Position numbers and translations under genes: made by a program. Of a stretch of 35,946 bases of DNA, positions 17,278-26,470 are shown one piece after another. The notes under the pieces are model-generated. The model saw only the letters and a program-made list of their open reading frames with translations. It did no database searches and had not been told where the DNA came from. Within the stretch, counting starts at the first letter, position 1; each line of letters starts with the position of its first letter. Source of the DNA: Bacteroidales bacterium (lineage in GTDB: Bacteria; Bacteroidota; Bacteroidia; Bacteroidales; TTA-H9); the NCBI GenBank assembly GCA_028689615.1, contig JAQVCV010000050.1, positions 1 through 35,946 of the forward strand, read 5' to 3'.

Positions 17278-17444
17278 CATTTATGCAGAACGCATCACCC
17301 AACAACAACCTGTCATCCAGAGCGATGTGGACACTATAAGTCAATTAACCATGAGCATCAGGTGCAGCTATTTTGCACCTGGCAACAGGCAACGCCACCT
17401 GCAGGTCAACCACCAGGCAAAACAGAGATGAAGTGAAAGGAAAA

Positions 17445-18548
17445 CTACCGCTGAACCAACCGGTAAACCTTGCCAGGGAGGCAATTGATCAATCCGGAGA
17501 ACTCGAGTCCGAGCAAAGCGGCGGCCACGCGACCGGAGGTTATTTGCAGGGTGGCAACAAGGGCATCTATTGACATGTCGCCTTTGCTGCTCAGCAAATC
17601 GACCACCGATTGTTCGTCGGGCTGCAACTGCCGAAAGAGTTCCTGTTGTTGGCCAGCCAGTTTCTGTTTGGCGTTATCTTCCCAGGCCATCAGGTACGAC
17701 AAGTCGGCAGCCGACTCGATAAGGGCTGCTTTATTGGTACGAATCAGCCAGTTGCAACCGCTCGATCGTTCATCGCCCACGCGACCCGGAATGGCTAAAA
17801 CGTCGCGGTTGTAGGAACTGGCAATATCGGCGGTGATGAGCGATCCGCCCTTCATCCCCGATTCAACCACCACTACAGCATCCGACAGGCCGGCAATAAC
17901 GCGGTTGCGTTGCGGGAAGTTTTCCCTGTCGGGGTTGGTGTTGCTCATGTACTCGGTGAGCAATCCGCCCTGACCAACCATTCGTTGTGCAAGGGGTTTG
18001 TTTTGTGGTGGATAGAGCCTGTCGAGACCGTGCCCGAGCACCCCCACGGTATCAAGGCCAGAATCGAGCGACCAGCGGTGGGCGCAAGTATCAACACCAA
18101 AAGCCAGTCCGCTAATGATTAGCACATTAAGTGAAGCCAGACCCTCAACAAGCGTTCTGCACATCTCGCGCCCGTAATCTGTAATGCGCCTTGTGCCAAC
18201 AATCCCCACGGTGCGGCTGGCGTTGAGGTTGGCGGTTCCTTTGTAGTAGAGCATCACGGGACTGTCGATGCAGTTTTTCAACCGCCACGGGTAATCTTCA
18301 TCAAGATAGAACAGCGGTTTAACATCATATTTATCAATAAACATGATCTCTTTTTCAGCCCTGTTGAGCACATCCTGGTGAAGGATGCTGTTGGCTGTTA
18401 CCTCCCCAATTCCGGGAATTTTGAGTAAGGCTGTCCGGCTTTGCCTGAACACCCCTTCAACGCCACCGCAGTAAGCTACCAACCTTCTGGCGTTCACATC
18501 GCCCACGCCCGGAATAAGTGTTAATGCAATCTTATGTAATAACGACAT
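17445..18548 (-). CDS. dprA: DNA processing protein DprA
   Basis: A 367-residue DprA, which loads RecA on incoming single-stranded DNA during natural transformation and is present in many non-competent bacteria too. The N-terminal helix-hairpin-helix-like part contains LIPGVGDVNARRLV and IPGIGEVTANSIL. The Rossmann core has VGIVGTRRITDYGREM, ISGLAFGVDTCAHR, GHGLDRLYPPQNKPLA, FPQRNRVIAGLSDAVVVVES and GSLITA. A C-terminal winged-helix (DML1-like) domain covers about 300-367. Length is normal. The gene is divergent from the glycosyltransferase gene, 79 bases away, and no second competence gene is in the window. Confidence 0.96.
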   Translation of the reverse strand: MSLLHKIALTLIPGVGDVNARRLVAYCGGVEGVFRQSRTALLKIPGIGEVTANSILHQDVLNRAEKEIMFIDKYDVKPLFYLDEDYPWRLKNCIDSPVMLYYKGTANLNASRTVGIVGTRRITDYGREMCRTLVEGLASLNVLIISGLAFGVDTCAHRWSLDSGLDTVGVLGHGLDRLYPPQNKPLAQRMVGQGGLLTEYMSNTNPDRENFPQRNRVIAGLSDAVVVVESGMKGGSLITADIASSYNRDVLAIPGRVGDERSSGCNWLIRTNKAALIESAADLSYLMAWEDNAKQKLAGQQQELFRQLQPDEQSVVDLLSSKGDMSIDALVATLQITSGRVAAALLGLEFSGLINCLPGKVYRLVQR

Positions 18549-18599
18549 AACTTAACAAATGGATAATCTTTACCGACGGTGAAAGTAATAAATATGTTT

Positions 18600-18607
18600 T
18601 ACTTTTG
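18600..18607 (+). promoter_or_regulatory. -7 box upstream of the glycosyltransferase
   Basis: TACTTTTG matches TAnnTTTG, 20 bases before the ATG at 18628, in the short region shared with divergent dprA. No -33 TTG is visible. Confidence 0.45.
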
Positions 18608-18627
18608 ACCTGTTTCACGCCTGAAGT

Positions 18628-19716
18628 ATGAAAAAAACTACCATCATGGTTGCTCCCCTCAACTGGGGGCTGGGACATGCCACACGTTGCATCCCTATTA
18701 TCAACGCACTAACCCAGTCTGGTGCCCGTGTGATCGTGGCATCCGACGGTGTGGCGCTGGTTCTGCTTCGCAAAGTGTTCCCCGATTTGCCATCGGTTGA
18801 ACTTCCGGGTTACAACATAAGCTACCAAAAAAAAGGGAGTTTTGCATGGCACCTTTTCCGGCAGGTTCCGTCGGTATTGAAGACCATCAAAAGCGAACAT
18901 GAGGCCTTACAACACTATGTTGAGACCCTTGAGGTTGATGCCGTGATCAGCGACAACCGTTTCGGGATGTGGCACCCGCGCATTCCATCGGTATTCATCA
19001 CCCACCAGTTGTTTACACGGCTGCACGGTCCCCTGGCTTGCATCGCACCGTTGCTTCACTGGTTCAACCACCGAATGATCAGGAAATTCAACGAGGTTTG
19101 GGTTCCTGATGTTGCCGGAAGCCAAAACCTCAGCGGAAAGTTGTCGCATCAACCCGTCGGGAGGCTTAAAGTGCGCTATATTGGCTGGCTGTCGCATTTC
19201 AGCAGTCTGCCGCTCACCCCTGAGCCCGAGATCAGGTACGATGTTGCTGCAATCCTTTCGGGGCCCGAGCCCCAACGAACTCTGCTTGAAGAAAAACTCT
19301 TGCCACAACTGGAAGCCTCGGGCAAACGGTGTCTGCTGGTACGTGGATTACCCGGGGCGGCTCCGCTGGTTGAGAATCGCTTGGTTGAAGTAGTGAATTA
19401 CCTGCCCGCAAAAGAGTTGAGCCAGGTGATGCTGGCCAGCCAGGTTATCGTATGCCGGTCGGGTTACACTACTGTGATGGATCTGGCCTGGCTGCAACGC
19501 ATGGCCATTATGATACCCACACCAGGGCAGGCCGAGCAGGAGTACCTTGCACAATGGCTCGAGCAACAGGGATATTGTGCAGCTGCCCGTCAGCAAACCT
19601 TCAGTCTTAACAACGAATTGCAACGTGTCGGACAGTTTAGAGGCATTCCGGCGCCTTCTCAGGAGCCAATAACCGAACAGTTGGCAGCAGAACTGATAAA
19701 GAGGGCTGCCCGCTAA
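18628..19716 (+). CDS. MurG-like GT-B glycosyltransferase (GT28 type)
   Basis: A 362-residue GT-B fold glycosyltransferase. The N-terminal half opens with APLNWGLGHATRCIPIINAL, a GH-containing glycine loop like that of MurG and diacylglycerol glucosyltransferases. The C-terminal half has a donor-binding region with VVNYLPAKELSQVMLASQVI, CRSGYTTVMDLAWLQRMAIM and IPTPGQAEQEYLAQWL, where a conserved glutamate-gln pattern binds the nucleotide sugar. No membrane segments are seen; it probably acts at the inner face of the membrane. It is not MurG itself, which lies in the dcw cluster. Donor and acceptor are unknown. lgt follows after 31 bases but has its own -7 box. Confidence 0.8.
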   Translation: MKKTTIMVAPLNWGLGHATRCIPIINALTQSGARVIVASDGVALVLLRKVFPDLPSVELPGYNISYQKKGSFAWHLFRQVPSVLKTIKSEHEALQHYVETLEVDAVISDNRFGMWHPRIPSVFITHQLFTRLHGPLACIAPLLHWFNHRMIRKFNEVWVPDVAGSQNLSGKLSHQPVGRLKVRYIGWLSHFSSLPLTPEPEIRYDVAAILSGPEPQRTLLEEKLLPQLEASGKRCLLVRGLPGAAPLVENRLVEVVNYLPAKELSQVMLASQVIVCRSGYTTVMDLAWLQRMAIMIPTPGQAEQEYLAQWLEQQGYCAAARQQTFSLNNELQRVGQFRGIPAPSQEPITEQLAAELIKRAAR

Positions 19717-19723
19717 AAATTAT

Positions 19724-19731
19724 TACCTTTG
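19724..19731 (+). promoter_or_regulatory. -7 box upstream of lgt
   Basis: TACCTTTG is a strong match to TAnnTTTG, 16 bases before the lgt ATG. The resulting leader would be about 10 bases, which is short but seen in this phylum. No -33 TTG is clear. Confidence 0.45.
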
Positions 19732-19747
19732 CTGCAAATAGAACCGT

Positions 19748-20530
19748 ATGACACTTGGCTTCATCACATGGAATGTTGACCCGGGTCTTTTCTCGCTCGG
19801 GTTTCTGCACGTACGTTGGTACGGGCTGTTGTTTGCACTTGGTTTTGTTACAGGCTACTACATTATGGCCTGGATGTTCAAACGCGAAAAAATCGACATT
19901 AAAGTATTGGACTCGCTGACCACCTACATGGTGCTTAGCACCGTGATTGGAGCCAGGCTGGGTCATGTCTTGTTTTATGAACCCGCCACCTATTTGGCGC
20001 ACCCCCTCGATATAATCAAGATTTGGGAAGGGGGGTTGGCCAGTCATGGTGCAGCCATTGGCATACTCACCGGGTTGTGGCTGTTTGCCCGCAAACACCA
20101 GAAACCCTGGCTGTGGGTTGTCGATCGCATCGTTGTGGTAACTGCTCTTGCCGGAGCCTTCATCAGGATAGGAAACCTGATGAACTCCGAGATCTACGGT
20201 CATGCTACCAACCTCCCGTGGGGGTTTATCTTTGTGGCCGACGACAACATCCCGCGGCATCCCACGCAGATTTACGAAGCGCTGTGTTATTTGGCAACCT
20301 TCTTCTTCCTGCTGTGGCTCTACCGCAAAAAGGCGGGACAACCCATGGGAAGGCTTTTCGGCTGGTTTCTGGTGTGCATCTTCGCGGCCCGATTCGTCAT
20401 CGAGTTTTTAAAAGAACCCCAGGTGATGTTCGAGCAAACCATGCTCCTGAATATGGGACAGCTGCTCAGCATCCCCTTCGTGGCAGCAGGCATCTGGCTT
20501 TTGATGCGCCGGTCAGAAAACTACAAATAG
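19748..20530 (+). CDS. lgt: Prolipoprotein diacylglyceryl transferase Lgt
   Basis: A 260-residue inner-membrane enzyme with about seven membrane segments that transfers diacylglycerol from phosphatidylglycerol to the lipobox cysteine of prolipoproteins. Visible family features: the opening VRWYGLLFALGF, ARLGHVLFYEP, the active-site histidine in WEGGLASHGAAIG (His100), and the Lgt signature GAFIRIGNLMNSEIYG (137-151) with Arg140, Asn143 and Glu148. HPTQIYEALCYL follows, and the C-terminus has RFVIEFLKEPQ. It lies 9 bases before the cyclase-family gene. Several lipoproteins in the window (for example at 21213 and 25778) would be substrates. Confidence 0.97.
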   Translation: MTLGFITWNVDPGLFSLGFLHVRWYGLLFALGFVTGYYIMAWMFKREKIDIKVLDSLTTYMVLSTVIGARLGHVLFYEPATYLAHPLDIIKIWEGGLASHGAAIGILTGLWLFARKHQKPWLWVVDRIVVVTALAGAFIRIGNLMNSEIYGHATNLPWGFIFVADDNIPRHPTQIYEALCYLATFFFLLWLYRKKAGQPMGRLFGWFLVCIFAARFVIEFLKEPQVMFEQTMLLNMGQLLSIPFVAAGIWLLMRRSENYK

Positions 20531-20539
20531 CCCGAATCT

Positions 20540-21172
20540 ATGACCGTTTACGACCTCACCCACCCGATTGCGTCGGACATGCCGGTGTATCCCGGAACCC
20601 CGCAACCTTCCATCGAAAAGCCCTACACCATAGCCTCGCATGGTTTTGCCGAAACACGGCTCAACCTCCTGTCGCATACCGGCACCCACATGGATGCACC
20701 CGCCCATATGATTGACGGCGCAAAAACAATCGACAGGTTTTCTGCTGACCGATTCGTTGGAGAAGCCTGGTGCATAGCCATTGAAGAAAAATCGCCAATC
20801 ACCACGGCCCGGCTGGAACCCTATGCCCCGATGTTCGAAAATTGCAAATTCCTGCTGTTGGCCACCGGATGGGATCGTTATTGGGGCACCAGCCACTACT
20901 TCAGCAACTTCCCCGTACTTACCGAAGAGGCTGCCCAATGGCTCACCCGGTTTGGTTTATCGGGAATTGGCACCGACAGCATCTCGTTCGACAGCCACGA
21001 CTCAACCACTTATCCGGTGCACAACATCCTGCTTGGTGCCGACATGCTGCTGATCGAGAACCTGAAAGGGATTACCGCGCTGATCAAACAGCGGGTAACC
21101 CTGATAGCCGCACCCCTGCATTTTACCGATGCCGACGGAGCCCCGAGCCGCGTGTTGGCCATGACCCACTAA
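20540..21172 (+). CDS. Cyclase-family metal-dependent hydrolase
   Basis: A 210-residue protein of the cyclase/kynurenine formamidase family. The signature HTGTHMDAPAH (46-56, H-x-G-T-H-x-D-x-P-x-H) supplies the metal ligands; TVYDLTHPIASDMPVYPGTP opens the protein as in the family, and HNILLGADMLLIENLKGI lies where the C-terminal metal-site strand is expected. Known members hydrolyse N-formylkynurenine or isatin, or are of unknown activity. No tryptophan-degradation gene is near, so the substrate is open. It is probably co-transcribed with lgt. Confidence 0.85.
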   Translation: MTVYDLTHPIASDMPVYPGTPQPSIEKPYTIASHGFAETRLNLLSHTGTHMDAPAHMIDGAKTIDRFSADRFVGEAWCIAIEEKSPITTARLEPYAPMFENCKFLLLATGWDRYWGTSHYFSNFPVLTEEAAQWLTRFGLSGIGTDSISFDSHDSTTYPVHNILLGADMLLIENLKGITALIKQRVTLIAAPLHFTDADGAPSRVLAMTH

Positions 21173-21212
21173 ACGAAACAGAAACCTACAAACTAATAAT
21201 CAAATATCTGTG

Positions 21213-23315
21213 ATGAAAAACAAAATGATTCTTCTAATTCTTGCCACCATGACACTTGGAGCATGCAAACACAACGAATCGAACACGGGCAATCCGTTCT
21301 TTGCTGATTACGGCACACCGTACAACATCCCGCCGTTCGACAAAATCATGAACAAACACTACATCCCTGCCTTCGAGGAGGGGATGAAACAACAGGCTGA
21401 AGCGGTTAAAGCTATTGTTGAAAACACCGAAACCCCCACCTTTGCCAACACCATCGAAGCCCTCGAAAACAGTGGCGATCTGCTCGGGAAAGTCAGTTCG
21501 GTCTTTTTCAACCTTACCGAAGCCCATACCAACGACTCGCTTCAGGACATTGCCGAGATTGTCTCAGGCAAACTCTCGAAACACTCCGACGACATCAACC
21601 TCAACCCAGTGCTGTTTGCCAAGGTTAAAGAGGTGTACGAACAAAAAGAGAACCTCGGACTGAACGACGAACAGATGCGCCTGCTCGACAAAACCTTCAA
21701 ACGGTTTGTTCGTGGTGGAGCCAATTTACCTGCCGACCAACAAGAGCGCTTCAGACAGATCAACGAAGAACTGTCGAAGCTCAGTCTTCGTTTTGGCAAA
21801 AACCTGCTCGACGAAAACAACGCTTTCACCCTGGTGATCGACAACCCCCAGGATTTGAAAGGCCTGCCCGCCTCTATTGCCGACGCTGCAGCTGCCGAAG
21901 CAAAAGCTGCCAACATGGAAGGAAAATGGCTGTTCACCATGGACAAGCCCAGTTGGATACCCTTCATCACCTATGCCGACAACCGCGACCTTCGCGAAAA
22001 AATTTACAAGGGCTGGATGATGCGTGGCAACAACAACAACGGCAGCGACAACAAAGAGGTGGTGGCCAAAATCACGACTTTGCGTGCCGAACGTGCCAGG
22101 ATGCTTGGCTTTGACACCCATGCCGATTTCATTCTTGACGTGAACATGGCTAAAAAACCTGCCGCTGTTTACGAACTCCTTCACAACCTTTGGACCCCTG
22201 CCCTGGCCAAAGCCCAGAACGAAGCTGCCGATATGCAAAAGATGATTGACGCCGAAGGCGGCAACTTCAAACTCGCTTCGTGGGACTGGTGGTATTATGC
22301 CGAGAAAATCCGCAAGCAACGCTTCGATCTCGACGAGGAGATGCTTCGCCCCTATTTCCCCCTCGACAAAGTGGTGGAAGGGGTTTTCTACACATCGAAC
22401 AGGCTTTACGGTCTGACCTTTAACGAGCGGACCGATCTGCCCAAGTACCATCCCGACGTGCACACCTACGAAGTAAAAGACGTCGACGGCACCCTGCTTG
22501 GCATCCTGTTCATGGACTACCATCCGCGTGCCAGCAAACGTGGCGGTGCCTGGTGCACCAGTTTCCGCGAAGAGAAGAAAGAAAACGGCGAACGCATTAT
22601 CCCCCTCACCTCCATCGTGTGCAATTTCTCGAAACCTACCGGAAACACCCCTGCTTTGCTCAACTTTGACGAGGTGAGCACCCTTTTCCATGAGTTTGGA
22701 CACGGACTGCACAACCTGCTCAACCAATGCACCTACGAAACCACCGGCAACACCCCGCGCGATTTCGTGGAACTGCCGTCGCAGGTAATGGAACACTGGG
22801 CCGCCGAACCCGAAGTTCTAGCTGTGTATGCCAAGCATTTCGAAACCGGTGAAGCCATCCCCGCCAACCTGATCGAAAAAATGGAGAAAAGCGGAACCTT
22901 TAACCAGGGATTCACCACTGTAGAATTTATTGCAGCCGCCATACTCGATATGGACTACCATACAATTACAAGCGGCAGCGTTGTGGAGCCCGGAAAATTT
23001 GAACAGGCAAGTATGGAAAAACTTGGTTTGATCGAACAAATAATCCCTCGTTACCGCAGCACCTACTTCGCCCACATCTTCGACGGCGGCTATTCGGCAG
23101 GCTATTATGGATACATCTGGGCTGAAGTGCTCGATGCCGATGCTTTCAAGGCCTTCAAAGAAACAGGCGACATCTTCAATCAGGAAAAAGCCAAAGCTTT
23201 CAGAACCGAAATCCTCGAAAAAGGCGGTATCTACGATGCAATGGAGATGTATAAAAAATTCCGCGGGCACGAACCCACCATCGATGCCCTGCTCGAAAAC
23301 AGAGGTCTGAAATAG
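21213..23315 (+). CDS. dcp: Lipoprotein M3-family peptidase (peptidyl-dipeptidase Dcp-like)
   Basis: A 700-residue zinc metallopeptidase of family M3 (thimet oligopeptidase/Dcp/OpdA). The zinc motif HEFGH occurs in TLFHEFGHGLHNLL (His493, Glu494, His497), with the third ligand glutamate about 25 residues later in FVELPSQVMEHW. The start has a lipobox (MTLGAC), so the mature protein is a lipoprotein with its enzyme domain probably in the periplasm. The family normally trims peptides of 5-20 residues, releasing C-terminal dipeptides in Dcp-like members. I use the ATG at 21213; a GTG three bases upstream only adds one residue. It begins 40 bases after the cyclase gene. Confidence 0.93.
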   Translation: MKNKMILLILATMTLGACKHNESNTGNPFFADYGTPYNIPPFDKIMNKHYIPAFEEGMKQQAEAVKAIVENTETPTFANTIEALENSGDLLGKVSSVFFNLTEAHTNDSLQDIAEIVSGKLSKHSDDINLNPVLFAKVKEVYEQKENLGLNDEQMRLLDKTFKRFVRGGANLPADQQERFRQINEELSKLSLRFGKNLLDENNAFTLVIDNPQDLKGLPASIADAAAAEAKAANMEGKWLFTMDKPSWIPFITYADNRDLREKIYKGWMMRGNNNNGSDNKEVVAKITTLRAERARMLGFDTHADFILDVNMAKKPAAVYELLHNLWTPALAKAQNEAADMQKMIDAEGGNFKLASWDWWYYAEKIRKQRFDLDEEMLRPYFPLDKVVEGVFYTSNRLYGLTFNERTDLPKYHPDVHTYEVKDVDGTLLGILFMDYHPRASKRGGAWCTSFREEKKENGERIIPLTSIVCNFSKPTGNTPALLNFDEVSTLFHEFGHGLHNLLNQCTYETTGNTPRDFVELPSQVMEHWAAEPEVLAVYAKHFETGEAIPANLIEKMEKSGTFNQGFTTVEFIAAAILDMDYHTITSGSVVEPGKFEQASMEKLGLIEQIIPRYRSTYFAHIFDGGYSAGYYGYIWAEVLDADAFKAFKETGDIFNQEKAKAFRTEILEKGGIYDAMEMYKKFRGHEPTIDALLENRGLK

Positions 23316-23336
23316 AATCTTGTTTACCCTTGTCAA

Positions 23337-23368
23337 AACGGCATCCCTGATGATTCAGGGATGCCGTT
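23337..23368. terminator. 14-bp hairpin between convergent dcp and pbpC
   Basis: AACGGCATCCCTGA (23337-23350) and its perfect inverse (23355-23368) flank a 4-base loop TGAT. The hairpin lies 21 bases after dcp and 15 bases beyond the end of pbpC. Neither side has a long T-run, so it is either a weak bidirectional terminator or an mRNA 3' end stabiliser. Confidence 0.75.
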
Positions 23369-23383
23369 CTGCTTTAAACCAAT

Positions 23384-25753
23384 TCAATAATACCTTACCT
23401 GAATAGCGATGGTGCTGCTGCGACCTTTATCGTCGGAACAACCAATCACAACTTTTCCGGCAGGTGGCCTTATAAACAAGCTCTCTGATCGTCGCGCAGT
23501 TTTTACAAAGTGATGGTTGACATACCAATGAACCAAAGCCACATCGGCACGAGCCTGGCAAGTGAACATCAGCGGTGTGCTATCAGTAGCCGCTATCAGG
23601 TATTCAGCATCTGCCACCGGCGAAACAATGGCCGGAGCCCCTGCAACCATTACCCTTTCACAACGTGGGTTGTGGGGCGGAATGGCTTTGAAAGGGATTT
23701 TGTTGGCCACGTACCATTCGAGAAGCTCGGGTGCCAGGTTGGGATACCACCTTCTGACGGCTCCATCGGCAGGAAGGCAATCAGCGCAATACGACATGGT
23801 TCCTTGCTTGTTGGTCCATACAACTTTCAGATGCTCGCAGCGCGCCGAAACCGACCGGTAAGGGATGTAAGCATCGGAAATCAAGTGACGACATGAGTCG
23901 CCTGGCAGCAATCCCGACTCAGAACACACTTCACGGAAACGAACCGTGGGCGGCTGTTTGAGCCAGTTGCGCACCGGATTTTTGTCGAGAGCCTGAAAAA
24001 GGTTGAACAAGATGGGTGTAGCCACATCGGCACCCGACAAGTCGATAGCCCCCTTACCATCGAAGTTGCCTGCCCACACCACTATGGTGAAATGACTGTT
24101 GAACCCAACAGCCCAGGCATCGCGACGGCCATACGACGTGCCTGTTTTCCAGGCCACGGGAGGCAGGTTGGAGCTGTTGTCGAACAACATGGGCAAATCG
24201 GGTCGCACGGGCAGCGTTAGAACACGAGCAACCATCCAGGCCGCCTCGGGTCCAAAAAGCGTATCGGTTTTCATTACCGATTGACTGGTAAAGCGGGGAA
24301 CCAGGGCCACCCCGCCACGGGCGAAAGCCGAATAAGCCCCTGCCAGTTCAATGGCTGTAACCCCGCATCCACCAAGAATCATCGACAAACCCAGTCGTTT
24401 GCGATCGCGGGCGATGGTTTTGAACCCAGCTTCCGCCAAAAAAGCAGCGAAAGCATCGGTACCCAACTGATCGAGTATTTTTACCGCAGGGATGTTGAGC
24501 GACCGGGCCAGGGCATCGGAAGCCGTAACCTTGCCATTAAACTGCTGATCGTAATTTTCGGGGGTGTAGCCAGCAAAGTTTACCGGCACATCGTTCAAAG
24601 TCATCAAGGGAGTAAGCATTCCTTTATCGAAAGCCAGGGCATACAACAAAGGTTTGAGGGTAGAACCAGGCGAGCGCACAGCCTTTAGCCCGTCAACCTG
24701 CCCCTGCCATTGAGCATCGTCGAAGCCTCCAGAACCCGCGTAAGCCACTACAGCACCGCTGGTGTTGTTCATTACCAGGGCAGCCACGTTGCCTATGCCC
24801 TTGTAGCGCAACGAGCGGCAGGCATCGGCAACTGCCTGTTCCACCTTTTGCTGCTGTCGCATATCGATGGTCGTGTAAAGAGGTTGATCGCCCGGATTAT
24901 CGCGATAGAGTTTGCGTGCAAGGTGTGGTATTTCGAAAGGTGCTGAGCGGCGGTACATGGTAACAGGCTCGTTGATGGCAGTATGGTAGGAGGTTGCAGA
25001 AAGAAGTCGGGCCTGATGCATGAGCGACAGCCACCGGTTGCGTTCGGCCAGCAAGAGCGGGTTGTTGCGACCGGGTCGCAGTTGGTTGGGATTGTTGGGT
25101 ATAACCAGCAAGGTAGCCATTTGCGCCTGACTTAGCACGCCAGGTTCACTGCCATAATACAGCCACGAGGCAGCCCTGATTCCCTCGATATTTCCCCCAA
25201 AAGAGACATGGTCGATCCACATTCTGAAAATAGCATCTTTTGAGTAATGCCACTCCAATTGAAAAGCTCTGAACATCTCGACAATCTTCGACAAGTGCGT
25301 GCGGGGCCGTCGTTCGAGCAAGCGAGCCACCTGCATGGTGATGGTAGATGCCCCGCTTACCCTTTGGCCAGCCAACAGATTTTGAGCAGCAGCCCTCAAA
25401 ACTGCCACCGCGTTGACCCCAGGATGGTAGTAAAACCAGCGGTCTTCGCGAAAAAGAATCACCTTCTTCAGGTCAGGATTGATGCTTCCGGGCCGGCTTG
25501 AGAGCCGCCATTTCTGATCGGCCGAAAGCGACAAATGCAACAAAACGCTGTCGGACGAATAAACCGGCCTGCTGTCGGCCATAAACCGAGGCAATGGAAA
25601 ACAAAAGTCGAGCCCGATGAAGAATACAAACAGGATGACTGTGACAACCAACACCCTGATGATGATTGTCGGTTTTTTTAAAAAAAACCAGAGGCGGGAA
25701 GCCTCAAACCATTGGAAAACTGAAATAATCACTCTAATTTTGCGTTCCGGCAA
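23384..25753 (-). CDS. pbpC: Penicillin-binding protein 1C (bifunctional transglycosylase/transpeptidase)
   Basis: A 789-residue bifunctional PBP of the 1C type. After a cytoplasmic stretch and one membrane helix (about 30-50) comes the GT51 glycosyltransferase domain: EDRWFYYHPGVNAVAVLRA, SGASTITMQVARLLERR and NPNQLRPGRN. The transpeptidase domain has the catalytic serine in SPGSTLKPLLYAL (Ser364, Lys367), SLN (in ARSLNIPAVKIL) and the KTGTS motif (Lys536). The C-terminal BiPBP_C domain is present. The longest frame starts with a TTG at 25753; the true start may be a few codons downstream, since the first residues overlap the promoter for the next gene. The alpha-2-macroglobulin gene that often accompanies pbpC is not in the window. 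Confidence 0.94.
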   Translation of the reverse strand: MPERKIRVIISVFQWFEASRLWFFLKKPTIIIRVLVVTVILFVFFIGLDFCFPLPRFMADSRPVYSSDSVLLHLSLSADQKWRLSSRPGSINPDLKKVILFREDRWFYYHPGVNAVAVLRAAAQNLLAGQRVSGASTITMQVARLLERRPRTHLSKIVEMFRAFQLEWHYSKDAIFRMWIDHVSFGGNIEGIRAASWLYYGSEPGVLSQAQMATLLVIPNNPNQLRPGRNNPLLLAERNRWLSLMHQARLLSATSYHTAINEPVTMYRRSAPFEIPHLARKLYRDNPGDQPLYTTIDMRQQQKVEQAVADACRSLRYKGIGNVAALVMNNTSGAVVAYAGSGGFDDAQWQGQVDGLKAVRSPGSTLKPLLYALAFDKGMLTPLMTLNDVPVNFAGYTPENYDQQFNGKVTASDALARSLNIPAVKILDQLGTDAFAAFLAEAGFKTIARDRKRLGLSMILGGCGVTAIELAGAYSAFARGGVALVPRFTSQSVMKTDTLFGPEAAWMVARVLTLPVRPDLPMLFDNSSNLPPVAWKTGTSYGRRDAWAVGFNSHFTIVVWAGNFDGKGAIDLSGADVATPILFNLFQALDKNPVRNWLKQPPTVRFREVCSESGLLPGDSCRHLISDAYIPYRSVSARCEHLKVVWTNKQGTMSYCADCLPADGAVRRWYPNLAPELLEWYVANKIPFKAIPPHNPRCERVMVAGAPAIVSPVADAEYLIAATDSTPLMFTCQARADVALVHWYVNHHFVKTARRSESLFIRPPAGKVVIGCSDDKGRSSTIAIQVRYY
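25711..25741 (+). promoter_or_regulatory. Promoter of the lipoprotein-phosphoglycerol transferase operon (TTG-N20-TAATTTTG)
   Basis: TTG at 25711-25713 and TAATTTTG at 25734-25741 are 20 bases apart, matching the Bacteroidota promoter layout. The predicted leader is about 30 bases to the ATG at 25778. The site overlaps the N-terminal codons of divergent pbpC. Confidence 0.72.
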
Positions 25754-25777
25754 TTTTACGTAAAAAACCCTTTCGCG

Positions 25778-26461
25778 ATGAAACCATTTTTTTCTGGCCT
25801 GATGATGACCATCTTAGCGGCTTTTTTCTTTACAGCCTGCTCGCCCGACAGCGACGACACAACCAACCCGTCGATACAATTCACCGGAGGCAACACGCTG
25901 TATGTCAAACTAGGAACCCCCTACAAAGACAGTCTGGTTTACTTCAACGATGCCAGCGGTATTGCCAGAGTGTGGAACGACACCTCGCTTTACGACCCAA
26001 ACCATGCTGGCAGTTATCCCGTGATTTACTATGCCGAGGATGCTTATGGCAACCAATCGAGCGCCACACGCTATTTCGTGGTTCGCATTGAAGGTACAAC
26101 ACTGGCCGGACTTTGGGAAGGTACTCGCACCGAGCCCTGGCCTGGCGGAACCCCACAACCCTTCGTTGACTCGCTGGTAGAACCTGCCACCAAATCAATC
26201 TCCCTGTCGCGTTTGCTCCCGGGCATTAACATCAAAATGGAGATGAAAAACGCTACGGGCGATACCCTCAACATCCCCTCTCAGGTTGTGGCATTCACCG
26301 ACACCAGTCAGACCATCGTGAGGGGCAGCGGGATTGTTGCCACCGATGGAGCCTCACTGGTGGTCGATTACAGGTTTATTACCATCTCCCTATCCACTTC
26401 CGATACCACCGCCGGACGAATTGAGTTCCAGACACACACCACGTTGTCAGACACTTTTTAG
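25778..26461 (+). CDS. Lipoprotein with an Ig-like (DUF5011-type) domain
   Basis: A 227-residue lipoprotein: signal peptide with a lipobox (FFFTACSPDSDD). Residues about 30-110 fit an Ig-like DUF5011/HYR-type domain (LYVKLGTPYKD, then HAGSYPVIYYAEDAYGNQSS). The remainder, starting with LAGLWEGTRTEPWPGG, is a beta-rich domain of lipocalin-like type, as in small Bacteroidota lipoproteins near BT_2262. Specific function unknown. It starts the operon behind the promoter at 25711-25741, and the next gene begins 9 bases after the stop. Confidence 0.75.
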   Translation: MKPFFSGLMMTILAAFFFTACSPDSDDTTNPSIQFTGGNTLYVKLGTPYKDSLVYFNDASGIARVWNDTSLYDPNHAGSYPVIYYAEDAYGNQSSATRYFVVRIEGTTLAGLWEGTRTEPWPGGTPQPFVDSLVEPATKSISLSRLLPGINIKMEMKNATGDTLNIPSQVVAFTDTSQTIVRGSGIVATDGASLVVDYRFITISLSTSDTTAGRIEFQTHTTLSDTF

Positions 26462-26470
26462 GGCCTGACC

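Larger units (their letters stand above)
17062..17444. other. Gene-free stretch between the envelope cluster and dprA
   Basis: Together with the terminator this leaves about 445 bases after ompH without a supported gene. It holds a 14-bp perfect palindrome (17128-17141), a smaller one (ATCATTATGAT, 17163-17173), and the 22-bp tandem repeat listed separately. Short open frames cross it on both strands, but they are products of the repeat, have no start signals, and I do not call them genes. Confidence 0.7.

Noticed and set aside
17132-17431. Small genes across the 22-bp repeat on both strands
   Set aside because: The frames stay open because of the repeat itself; no start signals or non-repetitive conserved part.
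21726-22796. A 356-residue open frame antisense to the M3 peptidase
   Set aside because: Shadow of a strong gene with the HEFGH motif in the sense frame; no features of its own.
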